Below, in pieces: positions 8,639 to 17,584 of a DNA stretch of 47,551 bases. The position numbers were made by a program, and so were the translations under genes. The stretch is taken from positions 1 to 47,551 of the forward strand of contig NZ_JNWV01000052.1 in assembly GCF_000716535.1 (NCBI RefSeq). The letters run 5' to 3'. The notes beneath the pieces were generated by a model. That model was not told the origin of the DNA. It searched no databases and worked only from the letters and a program-made list of their open reading frames with translations. The stretch is from Streptomyces flaveolus. GTDB lineage: Bacteria > Actinomycetota > Actinomycetes > Streptomycetales > Streptomycetaceae. Position 1 is the stretch's first letter. The number at the start of each line of letters is the position of its first letter.

Positions 8639-9394
8639 ATGACCACCCTCACCGAGCAGGACCGTCTCTGGATCCGCCGCTACCATCCCCGCCCGGACGC
8701 GGCGGCCAGACTGGTGTGCCTGCCCCACGCGGGCGGCTCGGCGACCTTCTACCACCCGGTGTCGGCGAGCATGCCGGCCTCCGTGGATGTCCTCGCCGTG
8801 CAGTACCCGGGGCGTCAGGACCGCCGCAACGAGCCGTGCGCCACCAGCATCGGCGAACTCGCCGACCAGGTCACCGCCGTCCTGCTGCCGTGGGCGGACC
8901 GTCCACTGGTCCTCTTCGGCCACAGCATGGGCGCCACCCTCGGCTTCGAGGTCGCCCGCCGGCTGGAACGCGACCACGGCATCGTCCCGCGCGCACTGTT
9001 CGCCTCCGCCCGCCGGGCCCCCTCCTGCCCGCGGCACGAGACGGTCCACCTGCGCGACGACGACGGACTCGTCGAGGAGATGCGCCGGTTGAGCGGCACG
9101 GACGCGACGATCCTCGACGACGAGGAACTCGTCCGCATGGCCCTGCCCGCGATCCGCGCCGACTACCGGGCGGCCGAGACCTACACCTACGAGCCCGGCC
9201 CGAACCTGACCTGCCCCATCGTCAGCCTGGTCGGGGACGACGACCCCAAGGTCACCGTGGACGAGGCCCGCGCCTGGTCGCGCCACACCGACACGGCATC
9301 CGAGTTCCACGTGTACCCGGGCGGCCACTTCTACCTGACGGCGCACGCCCAGGACGTCCTCGGACTGCTCGCCAAGTGGGCGGTACGGCCGTGA
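8639..9394 (+). CDS. Type II thioesterase
   Basis: A 251-residue alpha/beta hydrolase of the stand-alone thioesterase family that clears stalled or wrongly loaded acyl groups from PKS and NRPS carrier proteins. It shows LVCLPHAGGSATFY near the N-terminus, the nucleophile motif GHSMGA (Ser96), the late Asp region VGDDDPKV and the catalytic histidine in GGHFYL (His230). The chosen ATG at 8639 gives the usual N-terminus for the family; an upstream extension to 8564 would overlap the promoter region. It is coupled to the next gene through a GTGA overlap. A shared-type promoter lies upstream. Confidence 0.94.
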   Translation: MTTLTEQDRLWIRRYHPRPDAAARLVCLPHAGGSATFYHPVSASMPASVDVLAVQYPGRQDRRNEPCATSIGELADQVTAVLLPWADRPLVLFGHSMGATLGFEVARRLERDHGIVPRALFASARRAPSCPRHETVHLRDDDGLVEEMRRLSGTDATILDDEELVRMALPAIRADYRAAETYTYEPGPNLTCPIVSLVGDDDPKVTVDEARAWSRHTDTASEFHVYPGGHFYLTAHAQDVLGLLAKWAVRP

Positions 9395-10254
9395 CGTCGG
9401 TCCTGATCACCGGGTGCAGCAGCGGCATCGGCCTGGAGACGGCGCTGGCGTTCGCACGGCTCGGGGACCGCGTCCACGCCTGCGTCCGCGACCCCGCCGG
9501 CGCCGGCGAACTGCTCCGGCGCGCCCGCGCCGAGGACCTCACCCTCGACGTCCCCCGGCTGGACGTCACCGACGACGCGTCCGTCACCGCCGCCGTCACC
9601 GCGGTGCAGGACCGGCACGGACCCGTCGACGTGCTGGTCAACAACGCGGGCACCGACCGGACCGGACCCGTCGAGACCATGCCGCTCGACCAGGCGCGCA
9701 CGCTGATGGAGACCAACCTCTGGGGTCCGCTGCGCGTCACCCGCGCCGTGCTGCCCGGGATGCGTGCCCGTGGCAGCGGGGTCGTCATCAACGTCTCGTC
9801 CCTCGCCGGGCGGACGTTCGCCGTGCCGCACGGAGGTTTCTACGCGGCGAGCAAGGCCGCCCTGGGCGCGCTCAGCGAGGCCCTGTACGCGGAGGCCCGG
9901 CCCTTCGGCATCCGTGTGGTGTGCCTGGAACCGGGCAGCTTCGCCTCCCGCATCCAGGGCAAGTCCCTCGCCGGCGCGACCGACGGGCAGCCGTCCGAGG
10001 ACGACCCGTACCGCGCGGACCACGCCTGGCTGGCCCGGTTCCTCGGCCGCGTCGCGGAAGGCGCCGCCGACTGCGCGGAGGCGGCCGAGGCCGTCGTCGC
10101 CGCTGCCGACGACCCCGGCACCCCGTTGCACACGGTGGTCGGCAAGGACGCGGAAGCGGCAGTGGGTTTCCTGGCGGGTGTCTCGTACGAGCAGTGGCTG
10201 CCCCGCTTCCTCGACCAGGCCGAGTCCCTGGCCGGGCCCCGGCCCCCCCCTTGA
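9391..10254 (+). CDS. Short-chain dehydrogenase/reductase
   Basis: A 287-residue Rossmann-fold oxidoreductase. TGCSSGIG (7-14) binds NAD(P), NNAG follows near residue 88, and the catalytic residues are the Ser in NVSS, Tyr151 and Lys155 (YAASK). The sequence style resembles the 17-beta-hydroxysteroid dehydrogenase-like subgroup. The GTG start overlaps the thioesterase stop. It probably reduces a ketone or oxidises an alcohol on the polyketide after or during assembly, perhaps together with the P450s nearby. The actual substrate cannot be told from sequence. Confidence 0.93.
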   Translation: MTSVLITGCSSGIGLETALAFARLGDRVHACVRDPAGAGELLRRARAEDLTLDVPRLDVTDDASVTAAVTAVQDRHGPVDVLVNNAGTDRTGPVETMPLDQARTLMETNLWGPLRVTRAVLPGMRARGSGVVINVSSLAGRTFAVPHGGFYAASKAALGALSEALYAEARPFGIRVVCLEPGSFASRIQGKSLAGATDGQPSEDDPYRADHAWLARFLGRVAEGAADCAEAAEAVVAAADDPGTPLHTVVGKDAEAAVGFLAGVSYEQWLPRFLDQAESLAGPRPPP

Positions 10255-10275
10255 ACGAGCGTCCGTCGACGCGAC

Positions 10276-10314
10276 GCGGGCCTCGGTGGTGGCCAAGCCA
10301 CCGCCGAGGCCCGC
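10276..10314. terminator. Hairpin terminator between convergent operons
   Basis: Arms 10276-10292 and 10298-10314 pair over 17 bp with a single G-T mismatch and a 5-base loop. The hairpin lies between the SDR stop (10254, plus strand) and the ferredoxin stop (10337, minus strand). There is no T-tract, which is common in Streptomyces terminators. Confidence 0.7.
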
Positions 10315-10336
10315 GACCATGCCGGCCGACAGGAGT

Positions 10337-10558
10337 TCAGTCGTGCACGCGGAGCGACTGCGCCGGGCACAGGTCGGCGGCCCGGTGGACCTCCTCGTGG
10401 AGATCGGCGCCCGGGGCCTCCCGCAGGACGAGGACGAGACCGTCGTCGTCCTGGTCGAACACCTCGGGGCTGAGCATCGCGCACTGGCCGGAGCCCACGC
10501 ACCGGTCGCGGTCGGCGGTGACACGCATGAGGGGGACTCCGTCCGGGTCGGCCGTCAC
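10337..10558 (-). CDS. 3Fe-4S type ferredoxin
   Basis: A 73-residue ferredoxin of the kind that feeds electrons to bacterial P450s. The cluster ligands are in DRCVGSGQCAML and the late AADLCPAQSL, and the second position of a 4Fe-4S pattern is missing, as in 3Fe-4S P450 partners. The GTG start overlaps the stop of the upstream P450 (GTGA). An in-frame ATG at 10528 is an alternative start and would give 63 residues. Its place at the end of the two-P450 operon says it serves them. No ferredoxin reductase is seen in the window. Confidence 0.92.
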   Translation of the reverse strand: MTADPDGVPLMRVTADRDRCVGSGQCAMLSPEVFDQDDDGLVLVLREAPGADLHEEVHRAADLCPAQSLRVHD

Positions 10559-11790
10559 CAGGTGACGGGGAGTTCGTAGACGCCGTACACCATGGCGTCG
10601 TCCTTAAAACGCAGCTCGTCCTGCTGGGCCGCCAGCCGCAGGCCGGGGATGCGGCGCAGCAGTGTGCCGTAGACCGTCTCCAGCTCCACACGGGCCAGGT
10701 TGGCGCCGATGCACTGGTGGATGCCGTAGCCGAAGGCGAGATGGCTGCGGGCCTCCTTGCGGCGGATGTCGAGGGTGCCCGGGTCCGGGAAGACGGACTC
10801 GTCGTGGTTGGCGGCGTTGTTCAGGGCGAGGATGCCCTCGCCGGCCCGGATGGTGACGCCGCCGACCTCGATGTCCTCCACCGCGACCCGCGCCGTGCCG
10901 GAGTCGGAGATGGAGAAGACGCGCAGCAACTCCTCGATGGCGTTCGGAAGGAGCGCGGGGTCGTCCCGCAACGCCGCCATCTGCTCGGGGTGCCGGAGCA
11001 GGGCCAGGACACCGAGGGCGATCATGTTCGCCGTGGTCTCATGGCCGCCGACCAGCATCAGCCGGGCCATGGTCACCACGTCGGTGTGGTCGGCGACCTG
11101 CTCGGTGCGGTTCTTCTCCAGGAAGCGGCTGATGAGGTCGTCGCCCGGCTCGTTCTCCTTGAGGGTGACGAGCTTGTCGAGGTACATGTCCAGGGCCTGC
11201 ACCGCGGCCCCGTACTCCGCCGGGCTCAGGTCGTGGTTCATCATCGCCGCCGACCACTCCTCGAACTGGGCGTGGTCCTCGTAGGGGACGCCGAGCAGTT
11301 CGCAGATGACGAGCGACGGCACCGGCAGCGCGAGCGCGGTGACCAGGTCCACCGGGCCGCCCCCGGCCAGCATCGCGTCCACGTGCTCGTCCACGATCTG
11401 CTGGATGCGCGGGCGCATCTCCTTCACCCGACGCGCGGTGAACTCAGGGATGAGCATGCGCCGTTGGGCGCTGTGATCCGGCGGGTCCATGTTGAGCATC
11501 ATCAGCCGGACCTGCGCCAGCATCTCCTCGGGGATGTGGAACTGGTGCGGGTAGCCCGGCAGTTTCAGGTTGGAGCTCACCCGGCTGTCGCCCAGCACCT
11601 GCCGGACGTCCTCGTGCCGGGTGACCAGCCAGGTCGGCTTGCCGTTCACCTTCAACGCGGCACGCGAGACGGGGGCGTTCGCGCGCATCCCGGCGTACTC
11701 GTGCGGTTCGCTGAACGGGCAGGTGCGCCGCATCGGGAACCGCGGGAGCGGCGACCCCGTCTCGGGTACGGCGTCGGCGGACTGGGTCAT
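10555..11790 (-). CDS. Cytochrome P450 (CYP105-like), first of a tandem pair
   Basis: A 411-residue soluble P450. The I-helix carries GGHETT (about 245-250), the K-helix EELLR supplies the ExxR motif (about 282-286) and the haem loop is FGYGIHQCIG with Cys360. It is closely similar along its length to the P450 at 11849-13081, including shared NLKLPGYP and an identical C-terminal ELPVTW, so the two are a recent tandem duplicate pair. The ferredoxin follows directly. The operon is headed by the same promoter type as the polyketide genes, so this P450 most likely hydroxylates or epoxidises the macrolactam. Confidence 0.95.
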   Translation of the reverse strand: MTQSADAVPETGSPLPRFPMRRTCPFSEPHEYAGMRANAPVSRAALKVNGKPTWLVTRHEDVRQVLGDSRVSSNLKLPGYPHQFHIPEEMLAQVRLMMLNMDPPDHSAQRRMLIPEFTARRVKEMRPRIQQIVDEHVDAMLAGGGPVDLVTALALPVPSLVICELLGVPYEDHAQFEEWSAAMMNHDLSPAEYGAAVQALDMYLDKLVTLKENEPGDDLISRFLEKNRTEQVADHTDVVTMARLMLVGGHETTANMIALGVLALLRHPEQMAALRDDPALLPNAIEELLRVFSISDSGTARVAVEDIEVGGVTIRAGEGILALNNAANHDESVFPDPGTLDIRRKEARSHLAFGYGIHQCIGANLARVELETVYGTLLRRIPGLRLAAQQDELRFKDDAMVYGVYELPVTW

Positions 11791-11848
11791 GGCTGCCTTT
11801 CGGAACGTGTCGGTGACGGAAGCGGGGTACGGGGGCGGTGGCGGGGCG

Positions 11849-13081
11849 TCACCAGGTGACGGGCAGCTCGTACAGGCCGTAGACGATGGCGTCGTCCTTG
11901 AACCGCAGCTCCTCGACCGGGGCGGCCAGGCGCAGCGTCGGCACGCGCCGCAGCAGCGTCGAGTAGACGACGTCCAGCTCCATGCGCGCCAGGTTCTGTC
12001 CGATGCACTGGTGGACGCCGTAACCGAACGCCAGGTGGCTGCGGGCCTCGCGCCGCACGTCGAGGCGGTCGGGGTCGGGGAACACCCGCTCGTCGTGGTT
12101 GGCCGCGTTGTTCAGCGGCAGGACGCCCTCACCGGCCCGGATGGTCACCCCGCCCAGCTCGATGTCCTCCAGGGCGACCCGGGCGGTGCCCGCGTCGGAG
12201 ATGGAGAAGAGGCGCAGCAGCTCCTCCACCGCCTTCGGCATCAGCTCCGGCTCCGCGCGGAGGGCGGCGAGCTGGTCGGGGTGCTCCAGCAGGGCCAGCA
12301 CACCCAGCGCGATCATGTTGGCGGTGGTCTCGTGGCCGGTGACCAGCATCAGCTTGGACATGCTGACGATGTCGGAGTGCTCCACCGCCGGCGTCTGCCG
12401 GTTGAACTCGATCAGCCGGCTGATCATGTCGTCGCCGGGCTCGCTCTCCTTGGCGGTGACCAGCCCGTCCACGTACCGGTCCAGCTCGTAGTGCGCGCGG
12501 CCCCGGTCCTCGTCGCTGATGTCGTGGTTCATGATGGCCCACGCCCACTCCTCGAACCGGCCGTGGTCCTCGTAGGGGACGCCGAGCAGTTCGCAGATGA
12601 CGAGGGACGGCACCGGCAGCGCGAGCGCGGTGACCAGGTCGACCGGACCGTCGGCGCCCTTGGCGAGCATCTGGTCGATCTGCTCGTCCACGATCTGCTG
12701 CACCCGGGCGCGCAGCTCGCGCATCCGCCGGACGCTGAACTCCGGTGCCAGCATGCGTCGTTGGACGGTGTGGTCCGGCGGGTCCATGGAGAGGAAGGTC
12801 AGCGGCACCGACTGGAGCGTCTCCTCCGGCACCGGCACCTGGAGCGGATAACCGGGCAGCTTCAGGTTGGCGCTGACCCGGGAGTCGCCCAGGAGCTTCT
12901 TGTACAGGTCGTGGCGGGTGATCAGCCAGGCGGGCTTGCCGTTGACCTTCAGCCGCGCCCGGGAGACCGGCTCGGTCTCGCGCAGCTCGGCGTAGGCGGC
13001 CGGCGGGCTGAAGGGACAGGCCCGCCGCATCGGGAACTCGGGCAGCGCGGCCTCGTCGGCCGGTTCGGCAGGTGCAGTCAT
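11849..13081 (-). CDS. Cytochrome P450 (CYP105-like), second of a tandem pair
   Basis: A 410-residue P450 with TGHETT in the I-helix, EELLR as the K-helix motif and FGYGVHQCIG around haem ligand Cys359. I chose the ATG at 13081: GAGG lies 5 bases upstream, whereas the adjacent in-frame ATG at 13084 is too close to it. It is the first gene of the P450-P450-ferredoxin operon and is separated from its copy by 58 bp. The N-terminal 20 residues and the substrate-recognition regions differ most between the copies, which suggests different positions of oxidation on one product. Confidence 0.95.
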   Translation of the reverse strand: MTAPAEPADEAALPEFPMRRACPFSPPAAYAELRETEPVSRARLKVNGKPAWLITRHDLYKKLLGDSRVSANLKLPGYPLQVPVPEETLQSVPLTFLSMDPPDHTVQRRMLAPEFSVRRMRELRARVQQIVDEQIDQMLAKGADGPVDLVTALALPVPSLVICELLGVPYEDHGRFEEWAWAIMNHDISDEDRGRAHYELDRYVDGLVTAKESEPGDDMISRLIEFNRQTPAVEHSDIVSMSKLMLVTGHETTANMIALGVLALLEHPDQLAALRAEPELMPKAVEELLRLFSISDAGTARVALEDIELGGVTIRAGEGVLPLNNAANHDERVFPDPDRLDVRREARSHLAFGYGVHQCIGQNLARMELDVVYSTLLRRVPTLRLAAPVEELRFKDDAIVYGLYELPVTW

Positions 13082-13172
13082 CATGTCCTCATCGCACGGA
13101 GGGAGCGGGCCGCGCCGGTGTCGGAGCGGGTCCGGGCCCGGCGCCGGTACGGCGCTGTCAGCCGTCCCTCGC

Positions 13173-13218
13173 ACGCTAGGCAGCCACGGCCGGGGTCCCA
13201 ACCCCTAGACGCCCCTAG
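13173..13218 (-). promoter_or_regulatory. Shared-type promoter of the P450/ferredoxin operon
   Basis: On the minus strand CTAGGGG (13218-13212) and CTAGGGG (13208-13202) form an exact direct repeat with 10-bp period, and 23 bp further lies TAGCGT (13178-13173) as the -10. The first copy is also part of the palindrome CCCCTAGGGG (13212-13221). The repeats would sit at about -36 to -52, the place of an activator site overlapping -35. The same 46-bp layout occurs at 8535, 21733 and 30171. Confidence 0.7.
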
Positions 13219-13276
13219 GGGCCGCTGCCACGCCCCCCGGGCCGGCCCGTAGGCCGTCCGCCGCGCGGAGAGCCCG

Positions 13277-14533
13277 TCACCACCGCACGGTCAGCCGCCT
13301 CGGTGACCGGAAGCCGCGGCCTGTCACGCCGTCGGTGTCCAAGGCGAGGCCCGGGTGCCACGGGGTCGCGGTGGCCTCCAGCAGGGCGTCGAGGAGTTCT
13401 TCCGCCTCCAGGGCGGCGAGATGCCGGCCCAGGCAGATGTGCGGGCCGGTGCCGAGGGCCAGGTGCGGCCGCGGCTCCCGGTGGGGGTCGAACCGGTCGG
13501 CGCGGTCCCACCGCCGCTCGTCCCGGTTGGCGGACGCCAGGTTCACGCAGACCAGGTCGCCGCGGCGCAGCCGCTCACCGCACAGCTCGGTGTCCGCGGC
13601 GCACCGGCGCAGCACCCACGTCAGCGGGCACTCCCACCGCCAGCACTCCTGGACGACGGCGGGGGCCAGGGAGGCGTCCCGGCGCACGGCGTCCGAAACC
13701 GCCCGTTCGCCGAGGACGACGTACATCAAGGTGGCGAGGGAACGGAACGGGGGCTCCGTGCCGGTGGAGAGCAACAGGCGCACCACGGGCAGCAGTTCGG
13801 GCCCGGTGCCCAACGCCGGGTCGTCGTGGCGCAGCAGCAGTCCCACGACGCTGTCCGGCGGCCAGGCCGACGGTGTGCCGAGCCATTCCGCCAGCCCGGT
13901 GGCGATCTTCCCGTCGGCGTCGTCGAGCAGTCCGACCGCCCAGGTGTACAGGGTGCCGACGCGGGTTCCGGGCGGGAAGCCCACCATGTCCGCGATCGTC
14001 GTGAGCGCCAGCGGGAAGGCGACCTCGGAGACCAGGTCGCCGCCGCCCTCGCGGGCGAGGTGCCGCAGCCGGTCCGCGACGGCCCGGCGGATCCGGGCCC
14101 GCCGGCCCGAGACGGCCTGCCGGTGGAAGGCGCCGTGGAGGACGCTCCGCCACACCCGGTGCTCGTGCCCGTCCATCTGGAGGAACGACCGTCCCACCAC
14201 CCGGCCCATGTTGTCGTCGTACGCGGAGGACGAGAAGACGTGCTCGTCGCGCAGGACCTGCTCGGCGGCCTCGTACGTCACCACATGCCAGGCGGCGACC
14301 GGCTCCGCACCGGATCCGTCCGCTCCGTTTCCGTCCGCCCCGGTGAACACCCGCTCCAGTGTGGACCGGTGCACCCCACCGCGCCGGCGCAGGGCCGCGA
14401 ACTCGGCGTGCGGATCACCGGCCCCGGGCCCCCGGCCGTCCGCGTCGAAGGCGCGGACCCGCGCGTACGCCTCGGCGATGTCCTCCTCGACGCCTCCGGG
14501 TCCGACGGCGAGGACGGGCGGCACGGCCGTCAT
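13277..14533 (-). CDS. Divergent cytochrome P450 in the RiPP-like operon
   Basis: A 418-residue P450 unlike the tandem pair. The haem loop is LALGTGPHICLG (Cys367) and the ExxR motif is in QECWRWE. The I-helix reads STGTEPP, so the usual acid-threonine pair and the AGxxT pattern are altered. The ATG overlaps the stop of the GNAT gene (ATGA), making it the last gene of the seven-gene minus-strand operon. Its position suggests that it acts on the peptide rather than on the polyketide, for example on the single tyrosine of the precursor, but that is inference. A role on the macrolactam remains possible. Confidence 0.88.
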   Translation of the reverse strand: MTAVPPVLAVGPGGVEEDIAEAYARVRAFDADGRGPGAGDPHAEFAALRRRGGVHRSTLERVFTGADGNGADGSGAEPVAAWHVVTYEAAEQVLRDEHVFSSSAYDDNMGRVVGRSFLQMDGHEHRVWRSVLHGAFHRQAVSGRRARIRRAVADRLRHLAREGGGDLVSEVAFPLALTTIADMVGFPPGTRVGTLYTWAVGLLDDADGKIATGLAEWLGTPSAWPPDSVVGLLLRHDDPALGTGPELLPVVRLLLSTGTEPPFRSLATLMYVVLGERAVSDAVRRDASLAPAVVQECWRWECPLTWVLRRCAADTELCGERLRRGDLVCVNLASANRDERRWDRADRFDPHREPRPHLALGTGPHICLGRHLAALEAEELLDALLEATATPWHPGLALDTDGVTGRGFRSPRRLTVRW

Positions 14534-15126
14534 GAGGTCCGGTCCCGGGAGAGGCGGGCCGCGCCGTCGGCACCGTCGGCCTCCCCGAGGTGGCGTACGG
14601 CCGTGCAGAGCCGCTGCTCCGCCGGGCGGCGCAGCCGGTTCCCGAGGGTGTCGGACGGTTCCGCCTCCGGCGCGTGGATCTCGAAGCCCAGAGCGGTCAG
14701 GAACGCCAGGCCCGGCTCCCAGCTCTCCGGGCAGGTCGCGGTGACACGCCGGATCCCCCGGGCCGCGGCCTCCCGCAACAGCAGCCGTGCCGCATGTGTG
14801 CCGAGTCCCCGCCGGCGGGCCCGCGGGGTGAGCAGGAAGAGCCCCAGCGAGCAGGTGTCCGGCTCGGGATGGTCCTGGACGGCGTCGACCAGGCCCACCA
14901 GGGCGTCCTCGTGGACCAGCACCAGCAGGTGTTTCTGCTCGAACTCCGCTCCCTCCGGCAGGGAGTAGTACAGGCTCTGCACGTCCGCGGGCATGGCCGT
15001 GGCGCCGGTGGCGCTGACGAGGTAGTCGTCGCAGGCGCTCAGCACCCGTGCCGCGTCGGCCTCGTCCTCGGGCCGCAGGGCCCGGACGGTCAGCCGGTCC
15101 GGTCCCGTGATCAGGATCTCCTCCAC
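14530..15126 (-). CDS. GNAT-family N-acetyltransferase
   Basis: A 198-residue protein with the GNAT fold. The central strand LVGLVDAVQDHP is followed by the acetyl-CoA loop RARRRGLGTHAARLL (about 102-116), and ESWEPGLAFLTALGFEI gives the typical C-terminal part. A basic, charged tail of about 45 residues follows. The GTG start is 3 bp after the stop of the B12 radical SAM gene, and its stop overlaps the P450 start. In a peptide operon it could acetylate the modified peptide or provide self-resistance; both are inference. Confidence 0.85.
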   Translation of the reverse strand: MEEILITGPDRLTVRALRPEDEADAARVLSACDDYLVSATGATAMPADVQSLYYSLPEGAEFEQKHLLVLVHEDALVGLVDAVQDHPEPDTCSLGLFLLTPRARRRGLGTHAARLLLREAAARGIRRVTATCPESWEPGLAFLTALGFEIHAPEAEPSDTLGNRLRRPAEQRLCTAVRHLGEADGADGAARLSRDRTS

Positions 15127-15129
15127 TGC

Positions 15130-17490
15130 TCACACCACCTGTTCCTCGATCGCGTGCACGGCCCGTGAGGATACGGCGGCGCTGTCGCCGCGGTACAGGA
15201 ACCCGTAGCGCGCCAGCGCGTCGCTGACGTCCGGGCTCGTCGTCGGCTCCTCGCCGCTCGACCAACGCCGCCAGGTGTCGACGGCCGAGCCGCGCAGCCG
15301 GACCGTCACCCCGGTGACGGGGTTGGTGAGGCAGTGGACGCCGTCACGGCTGTCCACCGCGATGCCGATCTCGGCGCGGAGCCTGCCGCCCGACGACCCC
15401 GGACGCCGCCGGGTGGGCACCAGGAACCCGTGGCGCACGAGGAGCGCCGCCGTGGCGGCCGTGTCCGCCCCCAGGTAGTGGCACGCGTGTTGGGCCAACC
15501 ACGCCTCCAGCTCACGCCACGTCAGGCCGTCCGTCTCGGTCCAGTCCGCCTCCCGGCAGTTGAGCTGGAGGAACCTGTCGTGCACCGGCTGGTAGAGCGC
15601 CACCGCCGGCGCGGTGTCCGTCTCGGTGGCCGGCCAGGGAACCCGCGCGAATGTCACCTCGGGTGCCAGCCTCAGCGGGGCGTCCGGTTCCGGCGGCGGC
15701 CAGTCGAACAGCGGGACGGAGGGCGTCCCGGGCGGTGGGGCCGCCACACAGGCCCGCAGGAAGGTGAACTCCTCGATCTCCCGGGCCAGTGGATCGCGCG
15801 CGGCACGGAACCAGACGTTCGTGTCGCTGACGGAGCCCGCCGCCGTCTCGGCGACCCGCGCACTGTCCTCCTGGGACATCCCGGCGCCCACCGTGTAGTT
15901 CCGCCACAGGCTCAAGTCGTCGTCTGGATCGGGGGGTTGGACGCGGACGCCGAAGGCGTCGGGGTCCGTACCCACGGGCGAGTGCACGTCGAGAACGAAC
16001 GGGGACCCGCCCCACGTCGTGTGCGGGACGCCGTAGGTGTCCGCCGACAGGCGGCGCACCGCCTCGGCGAACGCCACCGTCCGCGCCGCCTCCTCGGCCG
16101 TCTCCCCGGGGAAGCCGTGGATGACGAAGAGGTGGAGGGGGACGCCCGCACCGAGCATGGCCTCGATGTTCCCGCAGGCGTCCTCGATCCTGGTGCCCTT
16201 GCGCATGAGGTCGAGGACGCGCTGACTGGCCGTTTCCAGGCCGAAGTTCATCCGGCGGCAGCCCGAGTCGTACAGCAGCCGGGCCAGTTCCTCGTCCAGG
16301 CCGCGCGCGAACCGGGTCTCGCCGTACCAGCGGATGTCCGCGGACGTCCGGACCAGCGCCTCGGCGACGCTCCGCAGCGTCCGCAGGCTCATGATCTCGT
16401 CCACGAACATGAAGTAGGGGCTGCCGAATTCGGCCCGCAGCGCCCGGATCTCATCGGCCACCGCCTCGGCGGGACGCTGCCGGAAGGAGTTGCTGGCGAA
16501 GGGGATCGAACAGAAGGCGCACTCCCAAGGGCAGCTGCGGGAGGCGAAGACGGGCAGGACCGGGCCGGGGGCGAGGTACTTGTGCAGGGGCAGGTCGCCG
16601 TAGGCGGGCGGGGCGGCGGCGGAGATGTCGGCGCTCTGCCGCGGGGTGCGCCGCAGGATGCCGTGGTCGTCCCAGACGGCGCCCGGGATCTCCTCCCGGA
16701 AGTCGCCCGCGCCGGCGCGGTGCCCGTCCAGTGCGTCGACGACGGCCGCGAGGGCGCCCTCGCCCTCGCCCGTCACCACGGTGTCGACGAGGTCGAACAG
16801 CGGGTGCCGGCGGTCCCAGCGGTCCACCAGCCGGGTCGCGTAGTTCCCGCCCAGGACCACATGGACGTCCGGCCGTGCCTCCCGGAGCATGTGCAGGAAC
16901 GTGACCCCGGCGACGAGCTGGGTGTCGGCGGACATGCTCAGCCCGACGACCCCGACGGACGGATCGAGGAAGAGAGCGCGGTCGAGCATGCGGTCGAATG
17001 CCCAGCGGTACGGGTTGCCGTCCGGGTCGGTGGCCGCGGCCAGCACCTGCGCCGTGGAATCGGCGGAGTACCGGGAGGTGTTCGAGACCAGGTCGAACTC
17101 GCAGTCCGGGAACGCCCCGGAGATCAGCCACAGGGCGTCGCGCAGGGTGCGCCGCGCGGCGTGGAACAGTTCGGGCTCCCGCAGCGTGTCCGGCGACTTC
17201 CAGCGCGCCTTCGCCTCCTCGACGCCGGCGATCGCGGACGGCGCGACCAGCAGCGCCCGCTGCCGTGCCCACTCGTCGCGCAGGCCGGCCGTCCGGCGCC
17301 GGCGCGCCTTGTCCCGCAGCTCGGTCAGGGCGGCCGGCGACAGCATCCAGTCGACGCACTCGATGCTCAGGTCGTAGGCGACGGCCTCGTACCCGCGTGC
17401 CCTGAGGTCGCCCAGGAGCAGCGGGACGGCCAGGTGCGGGGCGTAGGCGTTCCACAGGGGCGGGTTCACCAGGACGGTCTTCTTCCGCAT
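15130..17490 (-). CDS. B12-binding-domain radical SAM enzyme
   Basis: A 786-residue enzyme. The N-terminus (about 1-280) has the look of a cobalamin-binding Rossmann domain (VLVNPPLWNAYAPHLAVPLL; VGVVGLSMSADTQLV; HVVLGGNYATRL). The radical SAM core begins with CxxxCxxC in SRSCPWECAFCS (Cys320, 324, 327) and includes MNFGLETASQRVLDLM and FVIHGFPGET. A long C-terminal region (about 550-786) has no motif I recognise and may bind the peptide. Members of this class include RiPP C-methyltransferases and other B12-dependent enzymes. GGGGAAG precedes the ATG. It follows the putative precursor after a 153-bp gap with strong hairpins. Confidence 0.9.
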   Translation of the reverse strand: MRKKTVLVNPPLWNAYAPHLAVPLLLGDLRARGYEAVAYDLSIECVDWMLSPAALTELRDKARRRRTAGLRDEWARQRALLVAPSAIAGVEEAKARWKSPDTLREPELFHAARRTLRDALWLISGAFPDCEFDLVSNTSRYSADSTAQVLAAATDPDGNPYRWAFDRMLDRALFLDPSVGVVGLSMSADTQLVAGVTFLHMLREARPDVHVVLGGNYATRLVDRWDRRHPLFDLVDTVVTGEGEGALAAVVDALDGHRAGAGDFREEIPGAVWDDHGILRRTPRQSADISAAAPPAYGDLPLHKYLAPGPVLPVFASRSCPWECAFCSIPFASNSFRQRPAEAVADEIRALRAEFGSPYFMFVDEIMSLRTLRSVAEALVRTSADIRWYGETRFARGLDEELARLLYDSGCRRMNFGLETASQRVLDLMRKGTRIEDACGNIEAMLGAGVPLHLFVIHGFPGETAEEAARTVAFAEAVRRLSADTYGVPHTTWGGSPFVLDVHSPVGTDPDAFGVRVQPPDPDDDLSLWRNYTVGAGMSQEDSARVAETAAGSVSDTNVWFRAARDPLAREIEEFTFLRACVAAPPPGTPSVPLFDWPPPEPDAPLRLAPEVTFARVPWPATETDTAPAVALYQPVHDRFLQLNCREADWTETDGLTWRELEAWLAQHACHYLGADTAATAALLVRHGFLVPTRRRPGSSGGRLRAEIGIAVDSRDGVHCLTNPVTGVTVRLRGSAVDTWRRWSSGEEPTTSPDVSDALARYGFLYRGDSAAVSSRAVHAIEEQVV

Positions 17491-17504
17491 CTTCTTCCCC
17501 GTCG

Positions 17505-17567
17505 GTCCTGGGGTCCGGGCGGCTGTGCCGTTCCCCTTCTGTCCTGAGGACCGGGCGGCTGTGCCGT
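17505..17567. repeat. Two 27-bp direct repeats with 36-bp period
   Basis: Units 17505-17531 and 17541-17567 share 25 of 27 bases; each ends in CCGGGCGGCTGTGCCGT. They lie in the leader of the B12 radical SAM gene, between it and the hairpins behind the precursor gene. A period divisible by three recalls coding DNA, but no plausible protein runs through here. Confidence 0.6.
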
Positions 17568-17584
17568 CCGCCTCCGGTCCCGGA

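Noticed and set aside
17505..17567. Possible CRISPR array
   Set aside because: Only two repeat copies, a 9-base spacer and no cas genes.
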